From NCBI GenBank assembly GCA_035293845.1, contig DATGMB010000172.1:81174-145173 (forward strand): 64,000 nucleotides of DNA, read 5' to 3'. The stretch comes from DATGMB01 sp035293845. Its GTDB lineage: Bacteria > Acidobacteriota > Terriglobia > Bryobacterales > Bryobacteraceae. The translations under genes and the position numbers were made by a program. Under the pieces are notes generated by a model. That model saw only the letters and a program-made list of their open reading frames with translations, was not told the DNA's origin and searched no databases. This document shows positions 1 through 8,216 of the stretch, in pieces; the stretch's first letter is position 1; every line of letters begins with the position of its first letter.

Positions 1-5
1 GCGCG

Positions 6-497
6 GTGCGCACCCTCGAATTCATCCCCGGCACGCGGAAGGCGCTGAAGCTGCTCGCGAGCGAACCGGAGGAGTTCGCGCGGCAGTACGGCGTGAAGCC
101 GGCCGCGATCGCGCCCGAGCTGGCGCGGCAGAACCTCGAATTTTTGCGCATGTTCGACGTCGCGATCGGGACGGAGTGGTTCAGCTACTGGGCCATCGAG
201 GCGGCGACGCAGGAGATGGTCGGGGTGTGCAGCTACAAGGGGCCGCCGGTGAACGGAGTGGTCGAAATTGCGTACGGCACCTTCGACGGCCACGAAGGGC
301 GGGGTATCGCGACTGCGATGGCGCAGTTCCTGGTAGACCGCGCGCGCGAGGCGGAATCCGTGCGGATCGTGATCGCCCACACGCTGCCGGTGCGGAACGC
401 CTCGTGCCGCGTGCTGGAGAAGATCGGGATGAGCCTTGCGGGCGAGGATGAGGAGGACGGGGAGACTGTCTGGCGCTGGGAGCTGCCGCTCCGGTAG
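6..497 (+). CDS. GNAT family N-acetyltransferase
   Basis: The 163-residue protein has the acetyl-CoA-binding motif A of GNAT enzymes (HEGRGIATAM, residues 96-105) followed by the usual C-terminal NASCRVLEKIGM segment (131-142), in which N131 and the aromatic-poor helix resemble RimJ/RimL-type acetyltransferases. It would transfer an acetyl group from acetyl-CoA to an amine; the substrate cannot be read from the sequence. The frame opens with a GTG only 6 bases from the window edge, so the true start may lie upstream. The stop is 12 bp before the class II aldolase start, which suggests co-transcription. Confidence 0.8.
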   Translation: MRTLEFIPGTRKALKLLASEPEEFARQYGVKPAAIAPELARQNLEFLRMFDVAIGTEWFSYWAIEAATQEMVGVCSYKGPPVNGVVEIAYGTFDGHEGRGIATAMAQFLVDRAREAESVRIVIAHTLPVRNASCRVLEKIGMSLAGEDEEDGETVWRWELPLR

Positions 498-509
498 TAT
501 GCTAGCGGG

Positions 510-1286
510 ATGGCTGAAGCACCCGTCCGCGGCATGGCGCTCGCCGGGCCGCCCACTTTCTCGACGCACGAAGAGACGCGGCGATATCGCAAGGAGCGTT
601 TGGCCGCGGCGTTCCGGCTGTTCGCGCGTTTCGGCTACGACGAAGGCGTGGCCGGGCACATCACGGTCCGCGATCCGGAGCGCCCGGACTGCTTTTGGGT
701 CAATCCCTTTGGGATGTACTTCGGGCACATTCGGGTTTCCGATCTCATACTCGTGAATCACGCGGGCGAAGTGATCGAGGGCGCGGCCCCCGTAAACGGC
801 GCGGCGTTCGCGATCCATTCGCGGGTCCACGCGGCGCGGCCGGACGTAGTCGCGGCGGCGCATTCGCATTCCCTGCACGGCAAGGCGTGGTCATCGCTCG
901 GGCGGCTGCTCGACCCGATCACGCAGGATTCCTGCGCGTTTTACGAAGACCACGCGGTGTTCGACGACTACACCGGCGTGGTTTACGAGACCTCGGAGGG
1001 CGACCGGATCGCGCAGGCCCTCGGACCGCGGAAGGCGGTGATCCTGCGGAATCACGGGCTGCTGACGGTGGGGAAGAGCGTGGAGGAAGCGGTGTGGTGG
1101 TTCATCACGATGGACCGCAGTTGCCACGCGCAGTTGCTGGCGGAGGCGGCGGGCAAGCCGGCGTGGATCAGCCACGAAGCGGCGCTCGTGGCGCGCGGCC
1201 AGATCGGCAGCGAACTCGCCGGGTGGTTCCAGTTCCAGCCGCTGTGGCAGTGGATCACGCGGGAGGAGCCGGATCTGTTCGAGTGA
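510..1286 (+). CDS. Class II aldolase/adducin family protein
   Basis: The 258-residue cytosolic protein matches the class II aldolase/adducin fold. It has the HxH zinc pair (H118, H120 in AHSHS) and a later NHG motif (H182) that supplies the third zinc ligand in fuculose-phosphate-type aldolases. The N-terminal RxxxRLAAAFRLFARFGYDEGVAGHITVR stretch is typical of the branch related to fungal adducin-like proteins rather than of sugar-phosphate aldolases, so the substrate is uncertain. ATG at 510 is preceded by AGCGGG. Its neighbour upstream is a GNAT gene; downstream the genes are on the opposite strand. Confidence 0.85.
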   Translation: MAEAPVRGMALAGPPTFSTHEETRRYRKERLAAAFRLFARFGYDEGVAGHITVRDPERPDCFWVNPFGMYFGHIRVSDLILVNHAGEVIEGAAPVNGAAFAIHSRVHAARPDVVAAAHSHSLHGKAWSSLGRLLDPITQDSCAFYEDHAVFDDYTGVVYETSEGDRIAQALGPRKAVILRNHGLLTVGKSVEEAVWWFITMDRSCHAQLLAEAAGKPAWISHEAALVARGQIGSELAGWFQFQPLWQWITREEPDLFE

Positions 1287-1289
1287 GCT

Positions 1290-1949
1290 TTAATGCGTTA
1301 GTTGGAACTGCACGGTTAGCGAGCAACTGGGGCCACCGGGCCGGGAAGTGGTCAAAAGAAGACTGGTGACAGACTGCTGAGCCGCAGTTGGGTCATAAAT
1401 AGCGCTGAAATCGCCTACTCGGAAGAACGGTAGTATCGCGCTAGTTCCATTCCCCTGCGACATCGACACCACCCCATCCGCTGCTACTCCCGCCGCCTGG
1501 GCCACTTTTTGCGCCTGGGCCTGAGCGTCCGAAAAGAGTGTTGGCCATGGGCATGCGTTCGCCTGCTGTGCCTGCTGCGACGCCTGTGAGTTCAGATAAT
1601 AATGGAGGTCGGAGCCGTCCGGCTGCGCCGCCAGTTTCTGCTGCGCCGCTATTAGCGCCGGCAGAGCTGTCCCCAGGTCCGAAAGAGTGATCGCTTTCGA
1701 GAATTGCCAGCTCAGTAGCGGGCCGAAGGTCTGAACGCCGGCGAGGTCGGCCGCCGTTAAGGTAACGCCCGGCACTGCCGCGAGCGCATCATCGAAGCTG
1801 CTCGTCATCGGCAGGTCCAGGCTGATGGTCAGGACGGCCTGATCCGGCTGCAGAGCGACCGAGCGCAAGGCCGTGATCGTGATCGTATTGTCATCCAACT
1901 GGGCAAAGCAGGCGCCGGCAAAGGCGAGGAATAGCGCTGCGATCCGCAT
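1290..1949 (-). CDS. Secreted SIMPL-domain (DUF541) protein
   Basis: The 219-residue protein begins with a signal peptide (MRIAALFLAFAGACFAQ, cleavage probably after FA). The body carries the SIMPL/DUF541 pattern: an N-terminal VTA-type strand, VQTFGPLLSWQF, and the ALPALIAAQ...LHYYLNSQ region, ending with SLTVQFQLTH. SIMPL proteins are periplasmic or surface proteins of poorly defined role. It lies 3 bp after another SIMPL gene on the same strand (1953-2579), and the two share the layout of about 200 residues with an alanine- and glutamine-rich middle. A local duplication is therefore likely. Confidence 0.7.
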   Translation of the reverse strand: MRIAALFLAFAGACFAQLDDNTITITALRSVALQPDQAVLTISLDLPMTSSFDDALAAVPGVTLTAADLAGVQTFGPLLSWQFSKAITLSDLGTALPALIAAQQKLAAQPDGSDLHYYLNSQASQQAQQANACPWPTLFSDAQAQAQKVAQAAGVAADGVVSMSQGNGTSAILPFFRVGDFSAIYDPTAAQQSVTSLLLTTSRPGGPSCSLTVQFQLTH

Positions 1950-1952
1950 GGG

Positions 1953-2579
1953 TCAGATTCCTCCCGCCAGCGCGAACTTGACGGTCAGGGAGCAGGCCGG
2001 CTGCGATACGACCGACGTATAGCCGCTGCCGCCCACGCCGGTTGCGGAGGTCGAAGTCGCGCCGGAAACCGCGAGGACAGCGCCAACCGTCATGTTCGCG
2101 GCGGACGCCAGTTTCGACGCCTGCGCCCGCGCATCGCTCATGAGATCCGCCATCGCGCACGTCTGCGATTGCGCCGCTTTTTGCGAAACCTGCGTGCCGT
2201 AGACACCGAACGCGACGGACACTCCGTTGTTCTTTGCCGCCGCGGCTTGTTGAACGCTGGTGAGCGTGGCGAATGCAGTCTTCAGGCTGGGGAGATCCGC
2301 GACCAGCGTGAACGACCACTGCAATTGCGTGACGAACTGCCGGCCGGACTGGACCTGGATCGTCGAAACGCCGCTGAAATTGGCGGCGGTGACTCCCGAG
2401 CCCTGGAGCGCCGCGATCGCGTCATCCATGGAACCGTTCAGGTTTGTGTTGACCGCCACCGATATGAGCGCCTGGTCGGGTGGGATATTGGTATTTCGTG
2501 AGGCTGTGACTGTTACCGAGTTTGGCGGCGTCTGGGCGAGAGCGAGAGCGGGAAGTAAGAGCATCGCGTAACGGAGCAT
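1953..2579 (-). CDS. Secreted SIMPL-domain (DUF541) protein
   Basis: The 208-residue protein starts with a signal peptide (MLRYAMLLLPALALAQ) and then VTVTASRNTNIPPDQALISVAV, the classic SIMPL opening. The C-terminal half has the KAAQSQTCAMADLMSDARAQ segment, where the QAxxLA(x)AA pattern of SIMPL proteins follows, and it ends in SLTVKFAL. The open frame continues upstream for 60 codons, but that part is arginine-rich antisense to the peptidase gene, so the ATG at 2579 directly before the signal peptide was chosen. It is the first of two tandem SIMPL genes. Confidence 0.75.
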   Translation of the reverse strand: MLRYAMLLLPALALAQTPPNSVTVTASRNTNIPPDQALISVAVNTNLNGSMDDAIAALQGSGVTAANFSGVSTIQVQSGRQFVTQLQWSFTLVADLPSLKTAFATLTSVQQAAAAKNNGVSVAFGVYGTQVSQKAAQSQTCAMADLMSDARAQASKLASAANMTVGAVLAVSGATSTSATGVGGSGYTSVVSQPACSLTVKFALAGGI

Positions 2580-2599
2580 TCCTGGAGTATAACTCGCGG

Positions 2600-3757
2600 T
2601 TAGGTGCAATATTCGACCGCGGCTTCCGCCAGTATCTCCGCGAGTTGGAGAACCGAATCGACCTCGACCCATTCTTCGGCGGCGTGGGCGCCGGCGCCGG
2701 CGGGGCCGAAGACCACGGTCTCGATGCCGGCGGCCTGGAGCAGGGCCGCGTCCATCCACGGCGTGTCGCCGATGTGCTTCGGCGCGTTGCCGCGGACTTT
2801 CGCGGCGGCGCGGTCCACGGCGCGCACGATCGCGGCGTCATCCGCCACTGCGAAGGGGTCGCGCGCGAAGAACGGACGTACGGTGGCGTGGAAATTCGGG
2901 TCGGCGGCAGCGACGCAGTCCACCACGGCCTGAATTTCCGCGACGGCTTGGGCTTCGGTCTCGCCGGGGATGGTGCGGCGCTCGATCTGGACCGTCGACT
3001 CCGCGGCGTACGTGCTCAGACCGGTCCCGCCGCTTAGCAGCGCGGCGTGGAGCGAGGGCGGCCCGACCAGTGGATGCGGCGGACGGGCGCGGAGGTCGCG
3101 CTCGAGGCGCGCGAGCTCGTGCAGGAAGGCGCCCATTTTCAGGTTGGCATCGATGCCTAATTCGAACTTACTGCCGTGCGCGGCGCGGCCGCTAACTTTC
3201 ACCTCGATCCACAGGTAGCCTTTGTGCGCCAGGCAGGTCTCGAGCGCGGTCGGCTCGGTGACGATCGCGCCATCCACTTTCACCCGGCCGATCAGGCCGC
3301 GAGTGCCCAGGCTGCCGTATTCCTCGTCGGCGACCGCGGCGACTACGACGTCGCCGTGGAGGCGCGCGCCGGCATCGGCCAGGGCTTTGGCCGCGGCCAT
3401 GCACGCGGCGAGGCTGCCCTTCATGTCATACGAGCCGCGGCCGTAGAGGCGGCCGTTGCGGATCGCGCCGGAAAACGGCTCAGCCATGCCTTCGACGCCG
3501 ACGGTGTCGCAGTGGGCGTTGAGCATCAGGGATCTGCCGCCGCCGGTTCCGGCGAGGCGGCCGACGACGCTCGTCCTGCCCGGTTCGGGTTCGTAGGTTT
3601 CGACCGTCAGGCCGCAGCCGCGCAGGGATTCCGCGATGAACGCGGCGATCTCCCGCTCGCCCGGCGCGCCGGAGACGAGCGAAGGGTTGATCGAGCCGAT
3701 TTGCACCAGCCGGGCCAGCGTTTCCAATGTGTAGCGTTCGTCGATCCGCATCGCCAT
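2600..3757 (-). CDS. M20 family metallopeptidase (ArgE/DapE/ACY1 type)
   Basis: The 385-residue enzyme is a two-zinc amidohydrolase. Motifs in order: NAHCDTV (H82 and D84), GRGSYDMKG (D111, bridging ligand), ADEEYGSLG (E145 catalytic base, E146 ligand), the dimerisation-domain GRAAHGS, and the C-terminal GAGAHAAEEW histidine. It would remove an N-acyl group or cleave a small peptide; ArgE-like deacylation is the best guess, but the substrate is open. The next gene starts on the opposite strand only 5 bp away, so the two divergent start regions overlap. Confidence 0.88.
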   Translation of the reverse strand: MAMRIDERYTLETLARLVQIGSINPSLVSGAPGEREIAAFIAESLRGCGLTVETYEPEPGRTSVVGRLAGTGGGRSLMLNAHCDTVGVEGMAEPFSGAIRNGRLYGRGSYDMKGSLAACMAAAKALADAGARLHGDVVVAAVADEEYGSLGTRGLIGRVKVDGAIVTEPTALETCLAHKGYLWIEVKVSGRAAHGSKFELGIDANLKMGAFLHELARLERDLRARPPHPLVGPPSLHAALLSGGTGLSTYAAESTVQIERRTIPGETEAQAVAEIQAVVDCVAAADPNFHATVRPFFARDPFAVADDAAIVRAVDRAAAKVRGNAPKHIGDTPWMDAALLQAAGIETVVFGPAGAGAHAAEEWVEVDSVLQLAEILAEAAVEYCT

Positions 3758-3762
3758 CCATT

Positions 3763-4629
3763 ATGCTGGTATTTCGAATGCAAAACGGGCCGGCGCTGCG
3801 CTTCCTGGAGGTCCGCGGGCTGCGGCTCGCCGCGTGGGAATGGCCCGGCGAGGGACCGCCGCTCGTCTTCGCGCACGCCACCGGGTTCCACGGCCGCTGC
3901 TGGGATGCCGTGATCCGCAGGCTGGGGGGCCGCCGCGCGTTCGCGCTCGATCTGCGCGGGCACGGCCGAAGCACGAAGCCCGCGCCGCCTTACGCGTGGC
4001 CCGATTTCGGCCGCGACCTCGCCGGCGCCGCGGAGGCAATCGGGCTGCGCGGAGCAATCGGTATCGGGCACTCGATGGGCGGACATTCGATCGTGTTCGC
4101 CGCCGCGGAGCGCCCCGAGACGTTCCGCGCGCTGCTGCTGATCGACCCGACGATCTTCGCTCCGGATTACTATGGCCGCGCGCGGCGGCACGACGCATCG
4201 TTCATTCTCAAGAGGCGCAACCGGTGGCATTCCTGGGAAGAGATGTACGAGCGCTTTCGCGGGCGCGAGCCGTTTGCGTCCTGGAACCCGGAGGTGCTCC
4301 GGGATTATTGCGAGTACGGCGTCCTGCCGAAAGGCGACGAGTATGTGCTGGCGTGCCCGCCGGCGGTCGAAGCCTCGATCTACGCCGCGTCCAATGCGCG
4401 CGAGGCCGATCCTTACGCCCTTCTGCCCGGCATCGCGCAGGCCGTGACGATCCTGCGGGCGGGGCGGCCGTGGAATGTGGAGACTTTCGATCTCAGCTCC
4501 TCGCCGACGTGGGCCGGGCTTGCGGCGCGGTTTCCATGCGCGCGCGATATCGTCCTCGAAGGCCGCAACCATTACGTCCCGATGGAATCGCCGGAGCTGG
4601 TGGCGCGCGAAATCGCTGAGCTGCTGTGA
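3763..4629 (+). CDS. Alpha/beta hydrolase
   Basis: The 288-residue protein has the standard alpha/beta-hydrolase elements: the HATGFHG oxyanion region (38-44), DLRGHGRS (63-70), the nucleophile elbow GHSMGG with S104, and a C-terminal GRNHYVP supplying the catalytic histidine (about 270). No signal peptide is seen. It likely hydrolyses an ester or C-C bond in the cytosol. ATG at 3763 and ATG at 3778 are both possible starts; the first leaves only 5 bp to the divergent M20 gene, so initiation at 3778 or a leaderless transcript should be considered. Confidence 0.8.
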   Translation: MLVFRMQNGPALRFLEVRGLRLAAWEWPGEGPPLVFAHATGFHGRCWDAVIRRLGGRRAFALDLRGHGRSTKPAPPYAWPDFGRDLAGAAEAIGLRGAIGIGHSMGGHSIVFAAAERPETFRALLLIDPTIFAPDYYGRARRHDASFILKRRNRWHSWEEMYERFRGREPFASWNPEVLRDYCEYGVLPKGDEYVLACPPAVEASIYAASNAREADPYALLPGIAQAVTILRAGRPWNVETFDLSSSPTWAGLAARFPCARDIVLEGRNHYVPMESPELVAREIAELL

Positions 4630-4641
4630 GGCTAGGGGCGG

Positions 4642-5481
4642 CTAATTCGCGTGCTCGCCCAGCCGCTCGTTGAGCTTGGCGAGTTCCTTGCGGAATAGCG
4701 GATTGCGCGGGTATTCGCGGGAGAGCTCGGCCATGATCTTCTGCGCATCAGCGGTGCGCTTCTCGCGCACCGCGGCGATGGCGAGCAGGATTCGCGCGAA
4801 GGCCTTCAGGTAGTGGCCGTCGCGCGCGGCGGTTTCGAGGTGCTGTTTGCCGATCTCCTTACTGCCGGTTACGCCATCCCAGTGCACGAACCAGCGCACG
4901 AAAAACGGCAGGCTGCCGAGCACATACTCCGAAAAGCCGGCCGTCACGTAGGCATCGTAATATTTCGGATCGAGTCTCAGGAGTTGCTGTGCGTAGGTGT
5001 TGGAGCGCTTGGTGGGCGAGAGGCTGCCGAACTGATGCTTGTCGATCAGGGCCATGTAATCCGCCGTCACACCCTGCGCGATGCACAGCGCGAACAGGGC
5101 GTCCTTATCCGCCTGATTGGCTTTCAGCGCCGCCTCGCCTCTGGCCTGGGTGTCCGAAAGCGCCTGGAGCAGCTTGGCCCGGACGGCCGGGTCGGGAACC
5201 TTGCGGTGCTTGTCGTACGCCCAATCGTCGTTGCTGAAGAACTCGCCTTCGAGCACGCCCAGCCGGTCCAGCTCGTAAAACAGGTACGCCGAAGCACGGA
5301 AGCCGTAGGGCAGCGGATCGCGCGGATTGGCGGCAATCAGACGATCGAGCGTCGCCTGTGCGGCGGAGAAATCGAAATCATACAGTTCGTGCAGCGCCTG
5401 ATCGAGAGTTGGCGGCGGGCCGGCGGTGGCGGCTCCGGCGCATCCGGCGAAACAGATGGTGACGAACAACAGGCGGCGCAT
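4642..5481 (-). CDS. Exported TPR-like protein of unknown function
   Basis: The 279-residue protein opens with a signal sequence (MRRLLFVTICFAGCAGAA); the FAGC stretch could serve as a lipobox, although position -3 is phenylalanine. The rest is helical with tetratricopeptide-like pairs near residues 27-60 (ALHELYDFDFSAAQATL, LIAANPRDPLPYGF) and at the end (AQKIMAELSREYPRNP). It probably acts as an outer-membrane or periplasmic scaffold. It begins 9 bp after the stop of the last KdpD-like gene, so it may be read from the end of the kdp transcript. Confidence 0.6.
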   Translation of the reverse strand: MRRLLFVTICFAGCAGAATAGPPPTLDQALHELYDFDFSAAQATLDRLIAANPRDPLPYGFRASAYLFYELDRLGVLEGEFFSNDDWAYDKHRKVPDPAVRAKLLQALSDTQARGEAALKANQADKDALFALCIAQGVTADYMALIDKHQFGSLSPTKRSNTYAQQLLRLDPKYYDAYVTAGFSEYVLGSLPFFVRWFVHWDGVTGSKEIGKQHLETAARDGHYLKAFARILLAIAAVREKRTADAQKIMAELSREYPRNPLFRKELAKLNERLGEHAN

Positions 5482-5490
5482 GCGACTTTC

Positions 5491-6570
5491 CTATCCTAAT
5501 CGTTGCCGGCGCCGCTCCGCTACTATCGTGATCTGCATATCCCGTGCCTGTTTCACCAGCCGCTGCACCGTATTCTCCCGGAACCGCTGCCACCAGGGCC
5601 GCGGCTGCGAGCGCCCCATGAAAATCTGGGTGATCTTCTGCGCCCGCGCGAACTCCGCGATCGCGCGCGGAACGTCCCTGGCTTCCACGACGTGTGTCTC
5701 GATGCGCAGGTTGCGGGCAAAGCTCAGGTGACGTTCGACTGCGTTCCGCACATCGGGGGTTTCCTCGCCGCCTCCCGTCACGTGAATGGCCAGACAGTCC
5801 GCGTGAAGATAATCCGCGACGCGCTTGCCCCGCCGGATCAGCACCGCGGAGGACGGCCGTCCCGTGAGGCAGATCAGCAGCCGCTCCGTCCGGCCGGTGG
5901 GCGAAGGCGCGGGCTCGGCCGGCGGTGCGAGCTTCTCTTCGACCTCATGGGCCGTGTGCCGCAGCGCCATCTCGCGGAGTGCGCTGAGGTTCGCCTCCGT
6001 GAAGAAATTCTCCATGGCGCGGCGGGCCTTTTCCGGTGCGTACACGACGCCGCGCTCGAGGCGGTTGCGCAGCGCGCGGGTGGTGAGGTCGATCATGACA
6101 ACCTCGTCGGCCTCATCCACCACCCAGTCCGGCACGGTCTCGCGCACGCGGACGCCGGTGGCGTGCCACACCTGATCGTTCAGGCTCTCCAGATGCTGGA
6201 CGTTCATGGTCGTCCACACCTCGATGCCTGCATCCAGCAGCACGCGCACGTCCTCCCAGCGCTTGGCGCGCTCCGATCCCGGCACGTTGGTGTGGGCGAA
6301 TTCGTCCACCAGGGCGATTTGCGGGTGACGCCGTAACACCGCGTCGGTGTCCATCTCTTCAAAACGCGTGCCGGCATAATTTATGGTGCGCCGCGGCACG
6401 GATTCGAGGCCCTCGGTCAGCGCGATCGTCTGCTGGCGCGCGTGCGGCTCGAAATAGGCGATGACGACATCCACACCATTGCGCCGGGCCGCCTGCGCCT
6501 CCTCCAGCATCCGATACGTCTTGCCGACGCCGGCGGCGTAGCCGAGGTAGATTTTCAGCCGGCCTCTCAT
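5491..6570 (-). CDS. KdpD-like sensor domain protein without kinase
   Basis: The 359-residue protein corresponds to only the cytoplasmic N-terminal part of KdpD, which in E. coli is about 890 residues. It has the KdpD ATP-binding motif GYAAGVGKT (10-18), a DEFAHTN motif (89-95), and a C-terminal universal-stress-protein-like domain starting near RLLICLTGRP (about 229). The DUF4118 membrane domain, the H-box and the ATPase domain of the kinase are missing, and the frame ends cleanly. It overlaps the preceding KdpD-like gene by 4 bp. In related bacteria such short KdpD proteins accompany kdp ATPase genes; they may sense nucleotide or potassium status and act on a separate kinase or on the pump itself (inference). 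Confidence 0.85.
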   Translation of the reverse strand: MRGRLKIYLGYAAGVGKTYRMLEEAQAARRNGVDVVIAYFEPHARQQTIALTEGLESVPRRTINYAGTRFEEMDTDAVLRRHPQIALVDEFAHTNVPGSERAKRWEDVRVLLDAGIEVWTTMNVQHLESLNDQVWHATGVRVRETVPDWVVDEADEVVMIDLTTRALRNRLERGVVYAPEKARRAMENFFTEANLSALREMALRHTAHEVEEKLAPPAEPAPSPTGRTERLLICLTGRPSSAVLIRRGKRVADYLHADCLAIHVTGGGEETPDVRNAVERHLSFARNLRIETHVVEARDVPRAIAEFARAQKITQIFMGRSQPRPWWQRFRENTVQRLVKQARDMQITIVAERRRQRLG

Positions 6571-7652
6571 CGCGTATCCTTCTGGGGGAAGATGCGCACG
6601 TCGAAGTCCTCGGCAGCGTCGATGATGCGGTCGATCGGACCGCGCGCACCCTGCGAGTGCCCGATGAAGATCTGGGTGATCCGCTGGGCGCGCGCGAACT
6701 CGATGATGGTGCTCACGAAGTCCGCTCCCTTGAGGCAGTGCACCTCCGCGCCCATTTCACCGGCGAGGGCGAGATTCGCGTTCAGCCGTTCGCGGTCGTG
6801 CTCGCCGAGTTCGCCCTGATCCACGTAAGCGGCCAGCAGCGCGCCGTGAAACCGCTCGGCATTTCGTTGACCGCTGCGCAGCATATCTTCGGCGTTGCTG
6901 CGCGGGGTGAGGCACACGAGAATGCGCTCCTGCGCCGCCCAAAGCGTCGGCACGCCGTGCTCATCGAGGTATTGCTGCAATTGCACGTCGACCACGTCGG
7001 CCGCGAATAGCAGCGCCAGTTCGCGCAGCTCGGCAAGGCGGCGCGCGTCCTCGATCGCCTCCGCGCCGCTGCGGCCCAGCAACACCTCCGGCGGCGCGTC
7101 GACCACTTCGATTTCGTCGGCCTCGCGGAGGAATTCCATCGGCACGCTGTAGGCCGCGCGCTTGCCGGTGATGCGCTGCGCCTGATCCTGCTTTTCGGCG
7201 ATGTGCTGCACATTGAGCGCGGTGATGACGCTGATGCCGCGGTCGAGGAGCTCCTGCACGTCCTGCCAGCGTTGCGGGTGGCGGCTTCCAGGCGGGTTGG
7301 CGTTGGCCAACCCGTCGATCAACACCACCTGCGGATGCCGGCGGAAGAGCGCGGCCATGTCGAGGACTTCGTACTCCTTGCCGGCGTGCCGCTCGGTAAT
7401 CGTCGGAATGACTTCGAGGCGTCTCAGGATGGCCGCGATGTCCGGCGTGGGGTTGGGCTGTACGGCGGCGACGACCACATCCTGCCCGCGCTCCGCCCGG
7501 CGGCGGCCTTCATCCAGCATGCGAAAGGATTTGCCGACGCGGGAAGCGTAGCCGAGAAAGACCTTCAGGCGTCCGCGCCGCTCGCGCAGCTCATCGGCCT
7601 GCACGCGGCGCAAGAGCTCTTCCGGGCTGGGCCTCCGGTCTGCGGAACTCAT
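6567..7652 (-). CDS. Second KdpD-like sensor domain protein, partly degenerate
   Basis: The 361-residue protein is a paralogue of its downstream neighbour with the same KdpD-N plus USP architecture. The P-loop reads GYASRVGKS (34-42), but the DEFAHTN motif has changed to DGLANAN (113-119), losing the acidic residue and the histidine. The USP part begins near [10 protein letters not shown] (about 245) and contains [11 protein letters not shown] near the end, as in other KdpD USP domains. It overlaps kdpC by 4 bp and the next KdpD-like gene by 4 bp, so all are probably translationally coupled. The motif loss suggests a regulatory or binding role rather than ATP turnover. Confidence 0.82.
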   Translation of the reverse strand: MSSADRRPSPEELLRRVQADELRERRGRLKVFLGYASRVGKSFRMLDEGRRRAERGQDVVVAAVQPNPTPDIAAILRRLEVIPTITERHAGKEYEVLDMAALFRRHPQVVLIDGLANANPPGSRHPQRWQDVQELLDRGISVITALNVQHIAEKQDQAQRITGKRAAYSVPMEFLREADEIEVVDAPPEVLLGRSGAEAIEDARRLAELRELALLFAADVVDVQLQQYLDEHGVPTLWAAQERILVCLTPRSNAEDMLRSGQRNAERFHGALLAAYVDQGELGEHDRERLNANLALAGEMGAEVHCLKGADFVSTIIEFARAQRITQIFIGHSQGARGPIDRIIDAAEDFDVRIFPQKDTR

Positions 7653-8200
7653 CGGGGCATGGGAATCGCGCGGTCCAACGCCAAGTTTACCTTAAGCACG
7701 TTCACGCGAGGCTGCCCGAAGATGCCCCACTGCGGCCCCGCCGTGTTGGCGGCTATGACGCGCCGCACCGCGTCCGTGCCGGCGCGGCGGGCGGCCGCGA
7801 TGCGCGCGACCTGTGCGTCCGCCGCTTCCGGGCTGATGTCCGGATCGAGCCCGCTGCCGGAACTGGTGACCAGATCCGCCGGCACCGGCCCGTGGTAGGT
7901 GGGGTTCTCCGCGCGGAACTGGGCGATCCGGTCCTGGACCGCCTTGACCAGGGCGGCATTGGTCGGCCCGAGATTCGACCCGCCCGAAGCCAGGCCGTCG
8001 TAGCCATCCGGGCGGCCGTGAATATATTCCGGCCGGGTGAACTTCTGACCGATGATCTCCGAACCGTAGGCGTTCATGCTGCCGTTCGCCTGATGCGGAA
8101 AAAGCAGCTTTGCCAGGCCGGTGATCGCGAGCGGGTACAAGAGTCCGGTCAGAACTCCCAGCACCACGGTTGCTCGGAGGGCAATCATCAATTGCTTCAT
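7649..8200 (-). CDS. kdpC: Potassium-transporting ATPase subunit C
   Basis: The 183-residue protein has one N-terminal membrane helix (residues 8-30, [19 protein letters not shown]) and the KdpC hallmarks LIGQ-type [26 protein letters not shown], and [14 protein letters not shown]. KdpC is an inner-membrane subunit with a large periplasmic domain that stabilises the KdpFABC complex. It lies 16 bp downstream of kdpB and overlaps the following KdpD-like gene by 4 bp. Length is close to the E. coli protein (190). Confidence 0.96.
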   Translation of the reverse strand: MKQLMIALRATVVLGVLTGLLYPLAITGLAKLLFPHQANGSMNAYGSEIIGQKFTRPEYIHGRPDGYDGLASGGSNLGPTNAALVKAVQDRIAQFRAENPTYHGPVPADLVTSSGSGLDPDISPEAADAQVARIAAARRAGTDAVRRVIAANTAGPQWGIFGQPRVNVLKVNLALDRAIPMPR

Positions 8201-8216
8201 GTGATTTCTCCGCGTC

